Shown piece by piece: positions 50,958-58,681 of a DNA stretch of 64,000 bases (position 1 is the first letter of the stretch; every line of letters begins with the position of its first letter). A model generated the notes under the pieces. That model saw nothing but the letters and a program-made list of their open reading frames with translations, ran no database searches and had not been told where the DNA came from. The stretch spans positions 310,001 to 374,000 of the forward strand of contig NZ_PZJN01000009.1 in assembly GCF_003206695.1 (NCBI RefSeq), written 5' to 3'. The stretch is from Salinicola halophyticus. GTDB taxonomy: Bacteria; Pseudomonadota; Gammaproteobacteria; Pseudomonadales; Halomonadaceae. The translations under genes were made by a program, and so were the position numbers.

Positions 50958-50973
50958 GTATCAAAAAGGATAC
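50958..50973. promoter_or_regulatory. Inverted-repeat operator candidate for HxlR
   Basis: GTATC (50958-50962) and GATAC (50969-50973) form an inverted repeat with a 6-bp spacer, two bases before the hxlR start codon, and the hxlR ribosome site lies inside it. A second symmetric element, TGTG-N7-CACA, lies about 25 bp upstream. Binding here would block hxlR translation initiation and transcription from a leaderless-length promoter. Confidence 0.45.
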
Positions 50974-50974
50974 C

Positions 50975-51373
50975 ATGATGGCCAAGACTCACTATTCGCG
51001 TTTCGACTGCCAGCCGGGCTGTTCGGTGGAAGCCGCGGTCAGTCTCATCAGCGGCAAGTGGAAATGCGTGGTGCTGTGGTATCTGCTCGAGGAGGAAACG
51101 CTGCGCTTCAACGAGCTCCGTCGGCGCATCGCCACGATCACCCAGCGGATGTTGACCAATCAGCTACGAGAACTGGAGACCGACGGATTGATCCATCGCG
51201 AAGTCTACGCCCAGGTTCCGCCCAAGGTGGAATACAGCCTCACGGCGCGGGGACGGGAACTGACGCCGATCCTGATGGCGCTGAAGGCGTGGGGCGACGC
51301 GCACATCGATCTGTTCGGCAACAACGGCACCGCGGGAAAGCCCTTCACGGCCGCTTCCTCAGCCGAGGTGTGA
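50975..51373 (+). CDS. HxlR family transcriptional regulator
   Basis: This 132-residue winged-helix regulator has CQPGCSVEAAVSLISGKWKCVVLWYLLEEETLRFNELRRR and ITQRMLTNQLRELETDGLIHREVY, the HxlR core. The two cysteines near residues 11-16 resemble the redox- or electrophile-sensing cysteine of YodB/HypR/QorR types. Its divergent neighbour is a quinone-reductase-like enzyme, so a quinone or reactive-aldehyde response is plausible. Two ATGs are adjacent; I use the first, behind AAGGA. Confidence 0.88.
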   Translation: MMAKTHYSRFDCQPGCSVEAAVSLISGKWKCVVLWYLLEEETLRFNELRRRIATITQRMLTNQLRELETDGLIHREVYAQVPPKVEYSLTARGRELTPILMALKAWGDAHIDLFGNNGTAGKPFTAASSAEV

Positions 51374-51390
51374 AGCCGCGAGACGGTTGA

Positions 51391-51449
51391 TGAAACGGCA
51401 GTCGATGTAATGTCAGTCGGTGAAATGTCAGTCGATCAATGGCGGTCGA
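51391..51449. repeat. Four-unit 15-bp imperfect tandem repeat
   Basis: Units TGAAACGGCAGTCGA, TGTAATGTCAGTCGG, TGAAATGTCAGTCGA and TCAATGGCGGTCGA lie end to end, starting 18 bp after the hxlR stop codon. Confidence 0.75.
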
Positions 51450-51563
51450 TGACCGGTATCGAGGGAACGTTCGTCGCGAATGACGGACGAAGGTGTCAGA
51501 CGCCTGTCATGGATAGCCCTGACAATCGTCCAGCGACATCCACCAATCGCTCGGAATCGTGCC

Positions 51564-52622
51564 ATGGACCTTCGTTACAAGAGCCGCAAGTTGCGATTTT
51601 ACGCAGGCGGTATCGTCAGCCTGCTCGTACCCGACGGTTTCTATCGGCAGCGTCTGAATCGATTGATGGCGTCACTACCCGCGGGAGAGATGGCCGCGCT
51701 GCTGGCGCGGGTCGACTATTACAACCGTCTGGCGAGTCCTTTCGACCCCGGCGAGGCAGCCGTGCGCATCGGCGATTTCCGCTACGAGAAACGCGGCGCT
51801 TACTTTCTCGATGCCAAGCAGGTGATGCGTCACTTCGATCCCGATCTACGCTTTGCCTACCAGTTCGGCGACGTCACTCGCGTGGCCGAGACGCCGACGA
51901 TCGTCAAGAGTCGTCCCATCTGTCGCGAAGCGCAGCCGGGGAACGCGATTCCCTCCGGTCAGTCGGCGCCCTCCGGCAATGCCAACAACCTGCTGTTGAA
52001 ACTCAACAGCGTGCGCCACTTCCATTTCGCCAATGATCGTCTCCCGTTTGCCGACAAGAAGCCGGGTGTCGTCTGGCGCGGCAAGTGTTTTCACGAGCAT
52101 CGGGCGGCGGTGCTGCGTCAGTTCCGTCATCACCCGCGCATGGACATCGGCCAGAGTCACGCCAAGCGTCGCCACCAGCCCGATTACCGGCCGTATCTGT
52201 CGATCGGGGAACAGCTTCAGTACCAGTTCGTGTTGAGTCTCGAGGGCAAGGACGTGGCCACCAATTTGAAGTGGATCCTGTCGTCGAACTCGCTCTGCCT
52301 GATGCCACCGCCGCGCTATGAGACCTGGTTCATGGAGGGCGCGCTCGAGCCCTACGTCCACTATGTGCCATTGGCCGAAGACTGCAGCGATCTGGAAGCG
52401 AAGATGGACTACTACACTGCGCGCCCGGAGGAGGCCGAAGCCATCGTGCGGCGTGCCAACGCGCATGTGGCGCAGTTTCGTGACGGGCGTCGTGAACGAC
52501 TGATCTCGTTGCTGGTCATGCACAAGTACTTCCAGCTTTCCGGCCAGCTCTCCGCTCAGCCGGGCCCCTCGTTTCTGAGCTCGGAATTCAACGCCAGCGC
52601 GGCGAGAAACAGCTGGGCGTGA
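51564..52622 (+). CDS. Family GT90-like glycosyltransferase
   Basis: This 352-residue protein resembles the LpsA/CAP10 family of glycosyltransferases found in lipopolysaccharide loci. The stretches VVWRGKCFHEHRAAVLRQFRHHP (near 175-197), YLSIGEQLQYQFVLSLEGKDVATNLKWILSSNSLCLMPPPRYETWFMEGALEPYVHYVPL (near 215-275) carry the features of this family, including the late EGxDVATNxKW core. It probably adds a core sugar. It overlaps the convergent deacetylase-like gene by 67 bp at the 3' end. The start ATG at 51564 lacks a clear ribosome site. Confidence 0.8.
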   Translation: MDLRYKSRKLRFYAGGIVSLLVPDGFYRQRLNRLMASLPAGEMAALLARVDYYNRLASPFDPGEAAVRIGDFRYEKRGAYFLDAKQVMRHFDPDLRFAYQFGDVTRVAETPTIVKSRPICREAQPGNAIPSGQSAPSGNANNLLLKLNSVRHFHFANDRLPFADKKPGVVWRGKCFHEHRAAVLRQFRHHPRMDIGQSHAKRRHQPDYRPYLSIGEQLQYQFVLSLEGKDVATNLKWILSSNSLCLMPPPRYETWFMEGALEPYVHYVPLAEDCSDLEAKMDYYTARPEEAEAIVRRANAHVAQFRDGRRERLISLLVMHKYFQLSGQLSAQPGPSFLSSEFNASAARNSWA

Positions 52623-53515
52623 CGGTCCGCCAACGCCTCGAGATCGCGGTCGTAGCCGCCGCCGATGACGCCGGCGACGGGAATGCCCAACCGCCGGCAG
52701 CGCGTCAGCACGAAAGCGTCCCGGCGGTAGAGTCCATCCGTGGTCAGCGAGAAATGTCCCAGTCGATCTCCTTCATGCACGTCGGCGCCGGCGTCGAATA
52801 GCACGAACTGGGGGCGAAACGCGTTCAGAACCTCGTCGAGCTCGCGTTCGAGACACGCCATATAGGCGCTGTCATCCGTACCGCGCGGGAGCGCGACGTC
52901 ACGGTCGCTGCGGCGCTTCTCGAAGGGGAAATTGGCCTCGCCGTGGAGCGACAGGGTGAAGACTCTCGGCTCGTCACGAAAGATCCAGGCGGTGCCGTCG
53001 CCCTGATGGACGTCGCAGTCGACGATCAGAATCCGCTCGAGACGGTGTTCGGCCAGCAGACAATGTGCCGCGACCGCCAGATCGTTGAGCAGACAGTAGC
53101 CGCTGGCACGATCGGCGTAGGCATGGTGAGTACCCCCGGCGCTATTGAGTGCCAGGCCGTTCTCCAGTGCCGCTTCCACGGTGGCCAGCGTACCGCCGAC
53201 CTCCAGCAGTGTGCGTTCGACCAGCGCGGGTGACCAGAGGAAGCCGCTCGGCGTGCGCCGCGTGGTCGAGACTTCGCCCAGATAGAAACGCTGCAGGTAG
53301 TCTGCGGTGTGGGTGCGCAGCAGCGCTTCGCTGGTTGCCGGGCTCGGGGTTATCCAGCGAACCTTTTCGCAGCTGTCGTCATGGGCATCGTCACGCCCAT
53401 CGAAGCCCAGCGCCGACAGTCGTTCTCGCAGAATCCGAAATTTCGCCATCGGGAACGGGTGGCGTTGGGGCCACTCGCAGCTGTAGCCGGGGTGGTGGAC
53501 GATCGGCAACGTCAC
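52556..53515 (-). CDS. Histone deacetylase family protein (arginase/deacetylase fold)
   Basis: These zinc hydrolases remove acetyl groups from polyamines, sugars or protein lysines. The 319-residue protein has NSAGGTHHAYADRASGYCLLNDLAVAA (active-site histidines and tyrosine region), LIVDCDVHQGDGTAWIF (zinc ligands D and H) and FDAGADVHEGDRLGHF (zinc ligand D), all intact. The start is a GTG at 53513-53515 behind GAGGAAG, giving MTLPIVHHPGYSCEWPQRHPFPM. The 3' end overlaps the GT90 gene by 67 bp on the other strand. Substrate unknown. Confidence 0.88.
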   Translation of the reverse strand: MTLPIVHHPGYSCEWPQRHPFPMAKFRILRERLSALGFDGRDDAHDDSCEKVRWITPSPATSEALLRTHTADYLQRFYLGEVSTTRRTPSGFLWSPALVERTLLEVGGTLATVEAALENGLALNSAGGTHHAYADRASGYCLLNDLAVAAHCLLAEHRLERILIVDCDVHQGDGTAWIFRDEPRVFTLSLHGEANFPFEKRRSDRDVALPRGTDDSAYMACLERELDEVLNAFRPQFVLFDAGADVHEGDRLGHFSLTTDGLYRRDAFVLTRCRRLGIPVAGVIGGGYDRDLEALADRHAQLFLAALALNSELRNEGPG

Positions 53516-53546
53516 GGCATCTTCCTCGACTACCGGAAATCGTCGC

Positions 53547-54218
53547 TCAACGCGTGAAGCGCTCGACGCCATTGTCGCCGCCGAGCAGCAGCACGTCGGC
53601 CGGCCGCCGCGCGAACAGGCCGTTGGTGACTACGCCGACGATGGCATCCAGCGCCGCTTCCATCGCTTCCGGCTCGTCGAACAGCTTGTCGTAGCCGTCG
53701 AGGATGCGGTTGCCATTGTCGGTGAGCACGCCATCCCGATAGACCGGCGTAATGCCCAGCTTGACCATTTCGCGGGCGACATACGAGCGCGCCATCGGGA
53801 TGACCTCAATCGGCAGCGGGAACCCGCCTAGCACCTCGACCCGCTTGCTGGCATCGGCGATACAGATGAATCGCTCGGCGCAGGCCGCCACGATCTTCTC
53901 GCGGGTTAGTGCCGCGCCGCCGCCCTTGATCATGCGCAGTTTCGAATCGATCTCGTCGGCGCCGTCGATGTAGACCGGCACCGTGCCGACGTAGTTGAGC
54001 TCGAGCACGTCGATGCCGTGGGATTTCAGCCGTTCGGCAGTCGCTTCCGAGCTTGCCACCGCACCGCGAAAATCGTGTTTGCGTTTCGCCAGCAGGTCGA
54101 TGAAATGATTGGCCGTGGACCCCGTGCCCACGCCGATCACCGCGTCCGGCGTCAGAAGATTGTCGATGTCGTCGAGGGCTGCAGCGGCGACGGCGCGCTT
54201 GAGATCGTCCTGAGTCAT
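53547..54218 (-). CDS. rpiA: Ribose-5-phosphate isomerase A
   Basis: RpiA interconverts ribose 5-phosphate and ribulose 5-phosphate. The 223-residue protein has [16 protein letters not shown] (phosphate binding), [45 protein letters not shown] (catalytic acids and lysine) and the C-terminal [20 protein letters not shown]. The ATG at 54216-54218 gives a standard N-terminus [16 protein letters not shown]. It is divergent from ilvA, the same pairing seen in many gammaproteobacteria. Confidence 0.96.
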   Translation of the reverse strand: MTQDDLKRAVAAAALDDIDNLLTPDAVIGVGTGSTANHFIDLLAKRKHDFRGAVASSEATAERLKSHGIDVLELNYVGTVPVYIDGADEIDSKLRMIKGGGAALTREKIVAACAERFICIADASKRVEVLGGFPLPIEVIPMARSYVAREMVKLGITPVYRDGVLTDNGNRILDGYDKLFDEPEAMEAALDAIVGVVTNGLFARRPADVLLLGGDNGVERFTR

Positions 54219-54459
54219 GTCGGTTCCGGCAGGCTGAGAGAGAAGGTCGGGGTTCTGTCGGAAAGCCGGGCATGGGCGCGTGATCGGACAGAAACCGCGG
54301 GTGGCCAGTATAGAGCAAGCGACGCGCGGTGCCGATGGCGCTGGACGCTCGGTGCCGCGGTCTGCTAACAATACGGGTCCACCATGACCCACCGTTCTCG
54401 TACCCGCCGGTTTCGAGGCGGAAGCGCTTTGCCCCAGCTGTTCGCCAGGACATACCCGA

Positions 54460-55977
54460 ATGCAACTCGAAGATATCGTCAAGAAGATCCTCCAGGCCCG
54501 TGTCTACGAGGCGGCTCGGGAGACGCCGATCTCTCCGCTGCCGGCACTTTCCCGGCGCTTCTCCAACCGGATTCTGATCAAGCGCGAAGATCTGCAGCCG
54601 GTGTTCTCGTTCAAGATTCGCGGCGCCTACAACAAGATGGCCCAGTTGAGCGAGGAGCAGAAGGCCAAGGGCGTGATCGCGGCCTCCGCCGGTAACCACG
54701 CCCAGGGCCTGGCGATGGCGGCGAAGCAGATGGGGGTCAAGGCGGTGATCGTGATGCCTCGCGTCACGCCAGATATCAAGGTATCCGCGGTACGCGGCTG
54801 GGGAGCCAAGGTGGTGCTCCGGGGCGATGCCTTCGGTGAAGCGCTGAGCCACGCTCGGGAGTTGATCGCCGAACACGGCTATACCTACATCCCGCCCTAC
54901 GATGATTTCGACGTCATCGCCGGCCAGGGCACCGTGGCGATGGAAATTCTGCGCCAGCACTCCGGCCCGCTCGATGCGATCTTCGTGCCGGTGGGCGGCG
55001 GCGGTCTGCTGGCCGGCATCGCCGCCTACATCAAGTATCTGCGCCCGGAGATCAAGCTGTTCGGCGTCGAGGCCGAGGATTCCGCCTGTCTCAAGGCGGC
55101 GCTGGAAGCGGGCGAACGGGTGACGCTGGATCAGGTCGGGGTGTTCGCCGAAGGGGTCGCGGTCGCGCAGATCGGCGAGGCGCCGTTCGAGATCCTGCGC
55201 CATCACGTCGACGGCGTGATCACGGTCAACACCGATGAGATGTGTGCCGCGGTGAAGGATACCTTCGACGACACGCGGGCGGTGGCGGAAACCTCCGGTG
55301 CGCTGTCGCTGGCGGGGCTGAAAAAGTATATCCAGCAGACCGGGGCGCAAGATCAGACCCTGATGTGCATCAATTCCGGTGCCAACATCAATTTCGACCG
55401 CCTGCAGCACGTTGCCGAGCGCACCGAACTGGGCGAGCAGCGCGAGGCGATCCTGGCGGTGCAGATTCCCGAACGTCCGGGCAGCTTCAAGCAGTTCTGC
55501 CGAGTGATCGGGCGGCGCATGGTGACCGAGTTCAACTATCGCTACGCCGATCCCGACGGTGCGCACATCTTCGTCGGGGTGCAGGTCAAACCCGGCGGCG
55601 AAGATCGTGAAGAGGTCATCCGCCGGCTGCGCGAAGCCGACTATCCGGTCGAGGATCTCACCGACAACGAACTGGCCAAGCTGCACATCCGCCATCTCGG
55701 CGGGGGGCGGCCCCGGGAGCGCTTCGAGGAAGAGGTCTACCGCTTCGAATTTCCCGAACGCCCCGGTGCGCTGATGAACTTCCTCACCCATCTGCCGGCG
55801 GACTGGAACATCTCGCTGTTCCACTATCGCAACCACGGCGCCGCTTACGGCCGGGTACTGGTGGGGCTGCAGATGCCCAATGGCGATCGCGCCCATGCCG
55901 AGGAGCACTTCGATCGCATTGGTTACCGCTACTGGAAAGAGACCGACAACACGGCTTATCGGCTATTCATGGCCTAG
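54460..55977 (+). CDS. ilvA: Biosynthetic threonine dehydratase
   Basis: IlvA makes 2-oxobutanoate, the first step to isoleucine. The 505-residue length fits the regulated biosynthetic form: a PLP domain with K52 in [24 protein letters not shown] and VGGGGLLAG (179-182), then two C-terminal ACT-like domains from about 330 ([18 protein letters not shown] and [19 protein letters not shown]) that bind isoleucine and valine. It is distinct from the short dehydratase at 20253. The start ATG at 54460 has only a weak ribosome site. Confidence 0.96.
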   Translation: MQLEDIVKKILQARVYEAARETPISPLPALSRRFSNRILIKREDLQPVFSFKIRGAYNKMAQLSEEQKAKGVIAASAGNHAQGLAMAAKQMGVKAVIVMPRVTPDIKVSAVRGWGAKVVLRGDAFGEALSHARELIAEHGYTYIPPYDDFDVIAGQGTVAMEILRQHSGPLDAIFVPVGGGGLLAGIAAYIKYLRPEIKLFGVEAEDSACLKAALEAGERVTLDQVGVFAEGVAVAQIGEAPFEILRHHVDGVITVNTDEMCAAVKDTFDDTRAVAETSGALSLAGLKKYIQQTGAQDQTLMCINSGANINFDRLQHVAERTELGEQREAILAVQIPERPGSFKQFCRVIGRRMVTEFNYRYADPDGAHIFVGVQVKPGGEDREEVIRRLREADYPVEDLTDNELAKLHIRHLGGGRPRERFEEEVYRFEFPERPGALMNFLTHLPADWNISLFHYRNHGAAYGRVLVGLQMPNGDRAHAEEHFDRIGYRYWKETDNTAYRLFMA

Positions 55978-55989
55978 CCCGTGTGAAAC

Positions 55990-56021
55990 CATGGCAAAAG
56001 AGTGACATGGCACAAGAGGGA
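55990..56021. repeat. 16-bp imperfect tandem duplication after ilvA
   Basis: CATGGCAAAAGAGTGA (55990-56005) and CATGGCACAAGAGGGA (56006-56021) are adjacent and differ at two positions, 12 bp after the ilvA stop codon. Confidence 0.7.
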
Positions 56022-56032
56022 AATGGGGCTCG

Positions 56033-56063
56033 AAAAGGTCTGAATCCGACTTAAACCTTTTTG
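56033..56063 (+). terminator. Possible weak terminator after ilvA
   Basis: AAAAGGT (56033-56039) can pair with ACCTTTT (56055-56061) around a 15-base loop, with T residues on the 3' side. The stem is short and AT-rich, so this is tentative. Confidence 0.4.
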
Positions 56064-56120
56064 TGTAAAGGCCGATACTGTCGAGTAACGAAAAAGGTGT
56101 CATCCGGGCCGGAAACACTC

Positions 56121-56149
56121 TTGTCAAGATTTTGGCCTGACCCTATAGT
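56121..56149 (+). promoter_or_regulatory. Near-consensus sigma-70 promoter
   Basis: TTGTCA (56121-56126) and TATAGT (56144-56149) are separated by exactly 17 bp. The promoter points at the 31-codon gene at 56201, giving a leader of about 45 nt. Confidence 0.8.
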
Positions 56150-56200
56150 CGTGCGCGTCGCTGCGGGGGGTAGCGGCGAATCCAACCCATCGGAGTCGAC

Positions 56201-56296
56201 ATGAAACGCAAGCCCGACCTGGTAATGGCTTTGGTACTGATCTTTGGCGTCGGCGTCGTGGCAACGGGCTATGCGCAGACGTTGCTAGGCGCTTGA
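56201..56296 (+). CDS. Small single-span membrane peptide, 31 residues
   Basis: The peptide is MKRKPDLVMALVLIFGVGVV followed by ATGYAQTLLGA: a basic start, one hydrophobic helix of about 18 residues and a short tail. This is a typical small membrane protein. ATG at 56201 follows GGAG at the right distance, and the promoter upstream is strong, so I regard it as real despite its size. I recall similar short unannotated peptides in marine gammaproteobacteria but cannot assign a function. It stands alone between ilvA and ygfA. Confidence 0.75.
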   Translation: MKRKPDLVMALVLIFGVGVVATGYAQTLLGA

Positions 56297-56388
56297 GACC
56301 CGTCGGCATTCCGGATCAGCGGGCTGGTGACAGCCGGCGTATCATGGAGTGACGACGTAGAGAATAAAGCCAGTGGGGTGTGGCTCGA

Positions 56389-56420
56389 GACGGCCGGTAG
56401 CGGAAACGCTGCCGGCCGTC
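56389..56420 (+). terminator. Long hairpin after the small membrane peptide gene
   Basis: GACGGCCGGTAGCG (56389-56402) pairs over 14 bp, with one G-U, with CGCTGCCGGCCGTC (56407-56420) around a GAAA tetraloop. The following T run is short (GTCGTTT), so it may act as a terminator or mRNA stabiliser. Confidence 0.6.
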
Positions 56421-56463
56421 GTCGTTTGGGCTCTCGGTCTGGCTCTTTGAGCCTAGTCGGCGA

Positions 56464-57153
56464 TCAACGCCGCGGCTGGATGATCCGTCGATCGCTGACG
56501 ATCGCATCCAGCGGCACATCCCAGTCGGCCACCGGCAAGGCGTCTACTCTCTGGCAGTCGTGAGCGAGCCCGATCAGACGTGGCCGCGGGCGCTGACGGC
56601 GGGCAAAGGCAAAAGTGCGATCGTAGAAGCCGCCGCCCATGCCGATCCGTTGCCCTTCATCGTCGAATCCCACCAGCGGCAGCAGCACGGTGTCCAGCGC
56701 CCATGCGGGCAGACGATTGGCGCGATGGGCGCCGAAACGCGTATCCGGCTCGGCAATGCCGAAACGATTGCGGGTCATCCGGGTGCCGGCGTGATAACGA
56801 ACGAACCACAATCGATTATCCGACAGCGGCCGTAGCACCGGCAGATAGACATGGGCATGGCGCGCGGCCAGCCAGTCGATCAGCGGCTGCGGATCGATCT
56901 CGCCATCATTGGGCAGATAAAGCGCCACGCGTCGAGCGCGCTGAAGTTCGGGTAGACGTTTGAGGCGACGGCAGAGTTCGCGGGAGGCGCTGCGTCGTTG
57001 GTGCGGGGTCAGGGCGCGTCGTCGTCGGCGCAGTTGGCGACGCAGTTCGCGTCTATCGAGACTGCCATCAGCGACTGACTCGCCGTTCGGCGGGGTCGTG
57101 GCTGGCTGGGCAAACTCGGTGGTGATCGTTGCGGTGGTCTTGTTGAAAGACAT
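56464..57153 (-). CDS. ygfA: 5-formyltetrahydrofolate cyclo-ligase family protein
   Basis: This enzyme (5,10-methenyltetrahydrofolate synthetase, Fau) returns 5-formyl-THF to the active folate pool. From the ATG at 57151-57153 it has 229 residues, with LRRQLRRRRRALTPHQRRSASRELCRRL (substrate phosphate region), VALYLPNDGEIDPQPLI, and the ATP-binding VLLPLVGFDDEGQRIGMGGGFYDRTFA. The first 30 residues are an unusual extension, so the real start could be later. An ATG at 57195 is excluded because it would lie within 6S RNA. It sits right after ssrS, as in E. coli. Confidence 0.9.
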   Translation of the reverse strand: MSFNKTTATITTEFAQPATTPPNGESVADGSLDRRELRRQLRRRRRALTPHQRRSASRELCRRLKRLPELQRARRVALYLPNDGEIDPQPLIDWLAARHAHVYLPVLRPLSDNRLWFVRYHAGTRMTRNRFGIAEPDTRFGAHRANRLPAWALDTVLLPLVGFDDEGQRIGMGGGFYDRTFAFARRQRPRPRLIGLAHDCQRVDALPVADWDVPLDAIVSDRRIIQPRR

Positions 57154-57171
57154 CTTGTTAAAAGACAAGAG

Positions 57172-57353
57172 AGTTCCCCAGAGTGCCGCTGTCATTCTGG
57201 CCCTGAACCTACTGGTTCAAGGTGGGTGGCCGCAGGCAAGCCTTCAGGCTTTCCGTCGCGCGGACATGCACACGGGCCTGCCTAGCATTTGGCCCCCTGG
57301 GTACTGCGCATAGGCTCGAGGGACTGTTATGACTGGCGCACACTCCAGGAAAC
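57172..57353 (-). ncRNA. ssrS: 6S RNA
   Basis: 6S RNA binds the sigma-70 RNA polymerase holoenzyme by mimicking an open promoter. Between zapA and ygfA, where 6S RNA lies in gammaproteobacteria, the minus strand shows its features: a closing stem between TTTCCTGGAGTG (from about 57352) and CACTCTGGGGAA (ending about 57174), a region like the conserved central bubble (AGTCCCTCGAGCC), GTCCGCGCGACGGAAAGCCT, and the signature ACCTTGAACC-loop-GGTTCAGGG hairpin. The length of about 182 nt matches E. coli (184 nt). Ends are approximate. Confidence 0.9.
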
Positions 57354-57359
57354 ACCACT

Positions 57360-57388
57360 ATCGTAGCAGAGCGGCCCACGTTGCCCAA
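57360..57388 (-). promoter_or_regulatory. ssrS promoter
   Basis: On the minus strand TTGGGC (57388-57383) and TACGAT (57365-57360) are 17 bp apart, and the -10 box ends 7 bases before the predicted 6S RNA 5' end. Confidence 0.8.
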
Positions 57389-57417
57389 TCAAGGATTTGA
57401 GATACTCGGCAAAGGGT

Positions 57418-57738
57418 TCAGGATGCCGGCGTCTTCTGGCCGGGTTCGCCAGCCTTGGCCAGCGCGCGCTCGAGCCTCTCGCTGAGATCACTCAGGCTCT
57501 GTTCGCCGGCGCGGTGTGAATCCAGCGCGGTCAGCAGTTCGTGGGTGATGTTGAGGGCGGCCATGATCGCGATCTTCTCGGCGCCGAGTACCTTGCCGCG
57601 AGAATGGATGCCGTGCATGGCGCGATCCAGATAGCGGGCGGAGCGCTTCAGCTGCTCCTGCTCTTCCGGCGGACAGGCGATCACGAAGGATTTGCCCAGC
57701 AAGGTGACTTCGGTCGTCGGGCGAGACGTGTCGCTCAT
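57418..57738 (-). CDS. zapA: Cell division protein ZapA
   Basis: ZapA bundles FtsZ protofilaments at the division site. The 106-residue protein begins with a short beta region VTLLGKSFVIACPPEEQEQLKRSARYLDRAM and continues into a long helix that would form a coiled coil (IAIMAALNITHELLTAL ... LSERLERALAK). The gene lies 65 bp upstream of the 6S RNA 5' end and is divergent from ygfB, the standard gammaproteobacterial arrangement. Confidence 0.94.
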   Translation of the reverse strand: MSDTSRPTTEVTLLGKSFVIACPPEEQEQLKRSARYLDRAMHGIHSRGKVLGAEKIAIMAALNITHELLTALDSHRAGEQSLSDLSERLERALAKAGEPGQKTPAS

Positions 57739-57895
57739 GGTGTCGCTCCGGGGTGGGCGGTGAAGATCGATGCGGTAAGATGGGGGTATCGCGATTGATC
57801 CGTCACTATAGAGAGCCGATTATGGGCGGTCAACGCGGCGCCTGTCGCGCTGAAAGTACATCAACGCTCGTGATTTCCCAATCTTGGATGCCGAC

Positions 57896-58513
57896 ATGTC
57901 GATCATCAACGACCAGCTCGATTTTTCCACCGTCGCCAATGTCTTTCTGGTGCATGGCAGCCTGCAGTCACCGGCGTTCCTCGACGGCCGCCTGTGCGCC
58001 GAACTCGGCCTTAAGGACATCAGCGCCGAGGGCTGGCTCGAGGAAGTCTGCCTGGCGCTCAACGTCGAGCAGCCGGAAAGCCGTGAAGACGCCGACGTGT
58101 TGCTGGGCTGGAGGCGCCAGACCCTGGATGCGCTGGCCGCGGCCGAGCTGAACTTCGAGCCGATGCTGCCGGATGAGCTGTTCTCGCTCTCCGAACGGGC
58201 CCAAGGGCTCAAGGAGTGGACCCAGGGGTTTCTCGAAATCGTCAACGAGGTGGATGGCGAAACCTACGAGAACTGGTCCTCGCCCCTGAAGGAGGCGCTG
58301 GAGGATCTCGGTACGCTATCGGCGATCGATGTCGATATCGCCGACGACCCCGAAAACGAGAACGATTTGTTCGCCCTGACCGAGCACGCCCGGATGGCGG
58401 CGATGCTGCTCTACACCGAGCAACACCCCGGCGAGCCTCAGGTGGAACAGGTCGAGGCCGAGGACGCCGACCTGGCCGCCAATGACGGCGAAACGCCGCC
58501 GTCGCTGCACTGA
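57896..58513 (+). CDS. ygfB: UPF0149 family protein YgfB
   Basis: YgfB-type proteins are small, acidic, helical proteins; the Pseudomonas YgfB has been linked to regulation of the AmpDh3/beta-lactam response, though its general role is not settled. The 205-residue product shows FLVHGSLQSPAFLDGRLCAELGL and LPDELFSLSERAQGLKEWTQGFLEIVNE and FALTEHARMAAMLLYTE, with a strongly acidic C-terminus. The ATG at 57896 gives the usual MSI start; an in-frame TTG lies 4 codons upstream. It opens the ygfB-pepP-ubiH-ubiI run. Confidence 0.93.
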   Translation: MSIINDQLDFSTVANVFLVHGSLQSPAFLDGRLCAELGLKDISAEGWLEEVCLALNVEQPESREDADVLLGWRRQTLDALAAAELNFEPMLPDELFSLSERAQGLKEWTQGFLEIVNEVDGETYENWSSPLKEALEDLGTLSAIDVDIADDPENENDLFALTEHARMAAMLLYTEQHPGEPQVEQVEAEDADLAANDGETPPSLH

Positions 58514-58532
58514 ATCCGCTCGTGCTTCGAGG

Positions 58533-58617
58533 CCAGGGTCTCGGAGAACCAGGACCTCGGAAAAACTAGGGCCTGAAAACCGGGCCCCGGAAAACCAGGG
58601 CCTCGGAAAAACCAGAG
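58533..58617. repeat. Five-unit degenerate tandem repeat between ygfB and pepP
   Basis: Units of 14-17 bp resembling CCAGGGCCTCGGAAAAA start at 58533, 58549, 58566, 58580 and 58595, with a partial copy from 58612. Several units contain GCCTGAAA or CCTCGGAAA, echoing the mnmE-yidC repeat. They lie within 21 bp of the ygfB stop. Confidence 0.8.
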
Positions 58618-58681
58618 ACACGATCGTCAAACTTTCAGGCGTCCGTTCGAGTCTCGAGACGCACTGCGCAAGGAGAGAGGC

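Noticed and set aside
53806-55908. 700-codon antisense frame over ilvA that runs on into the rpiA region
   Set aside because: It reads against ilvA and then overlaps rpiA in another frame; no coherent protein is visible.
57154-57195. Upstream start of ygfA at 57195
   Set aside because: The extension would lie within the 3' part of 6S RNA.
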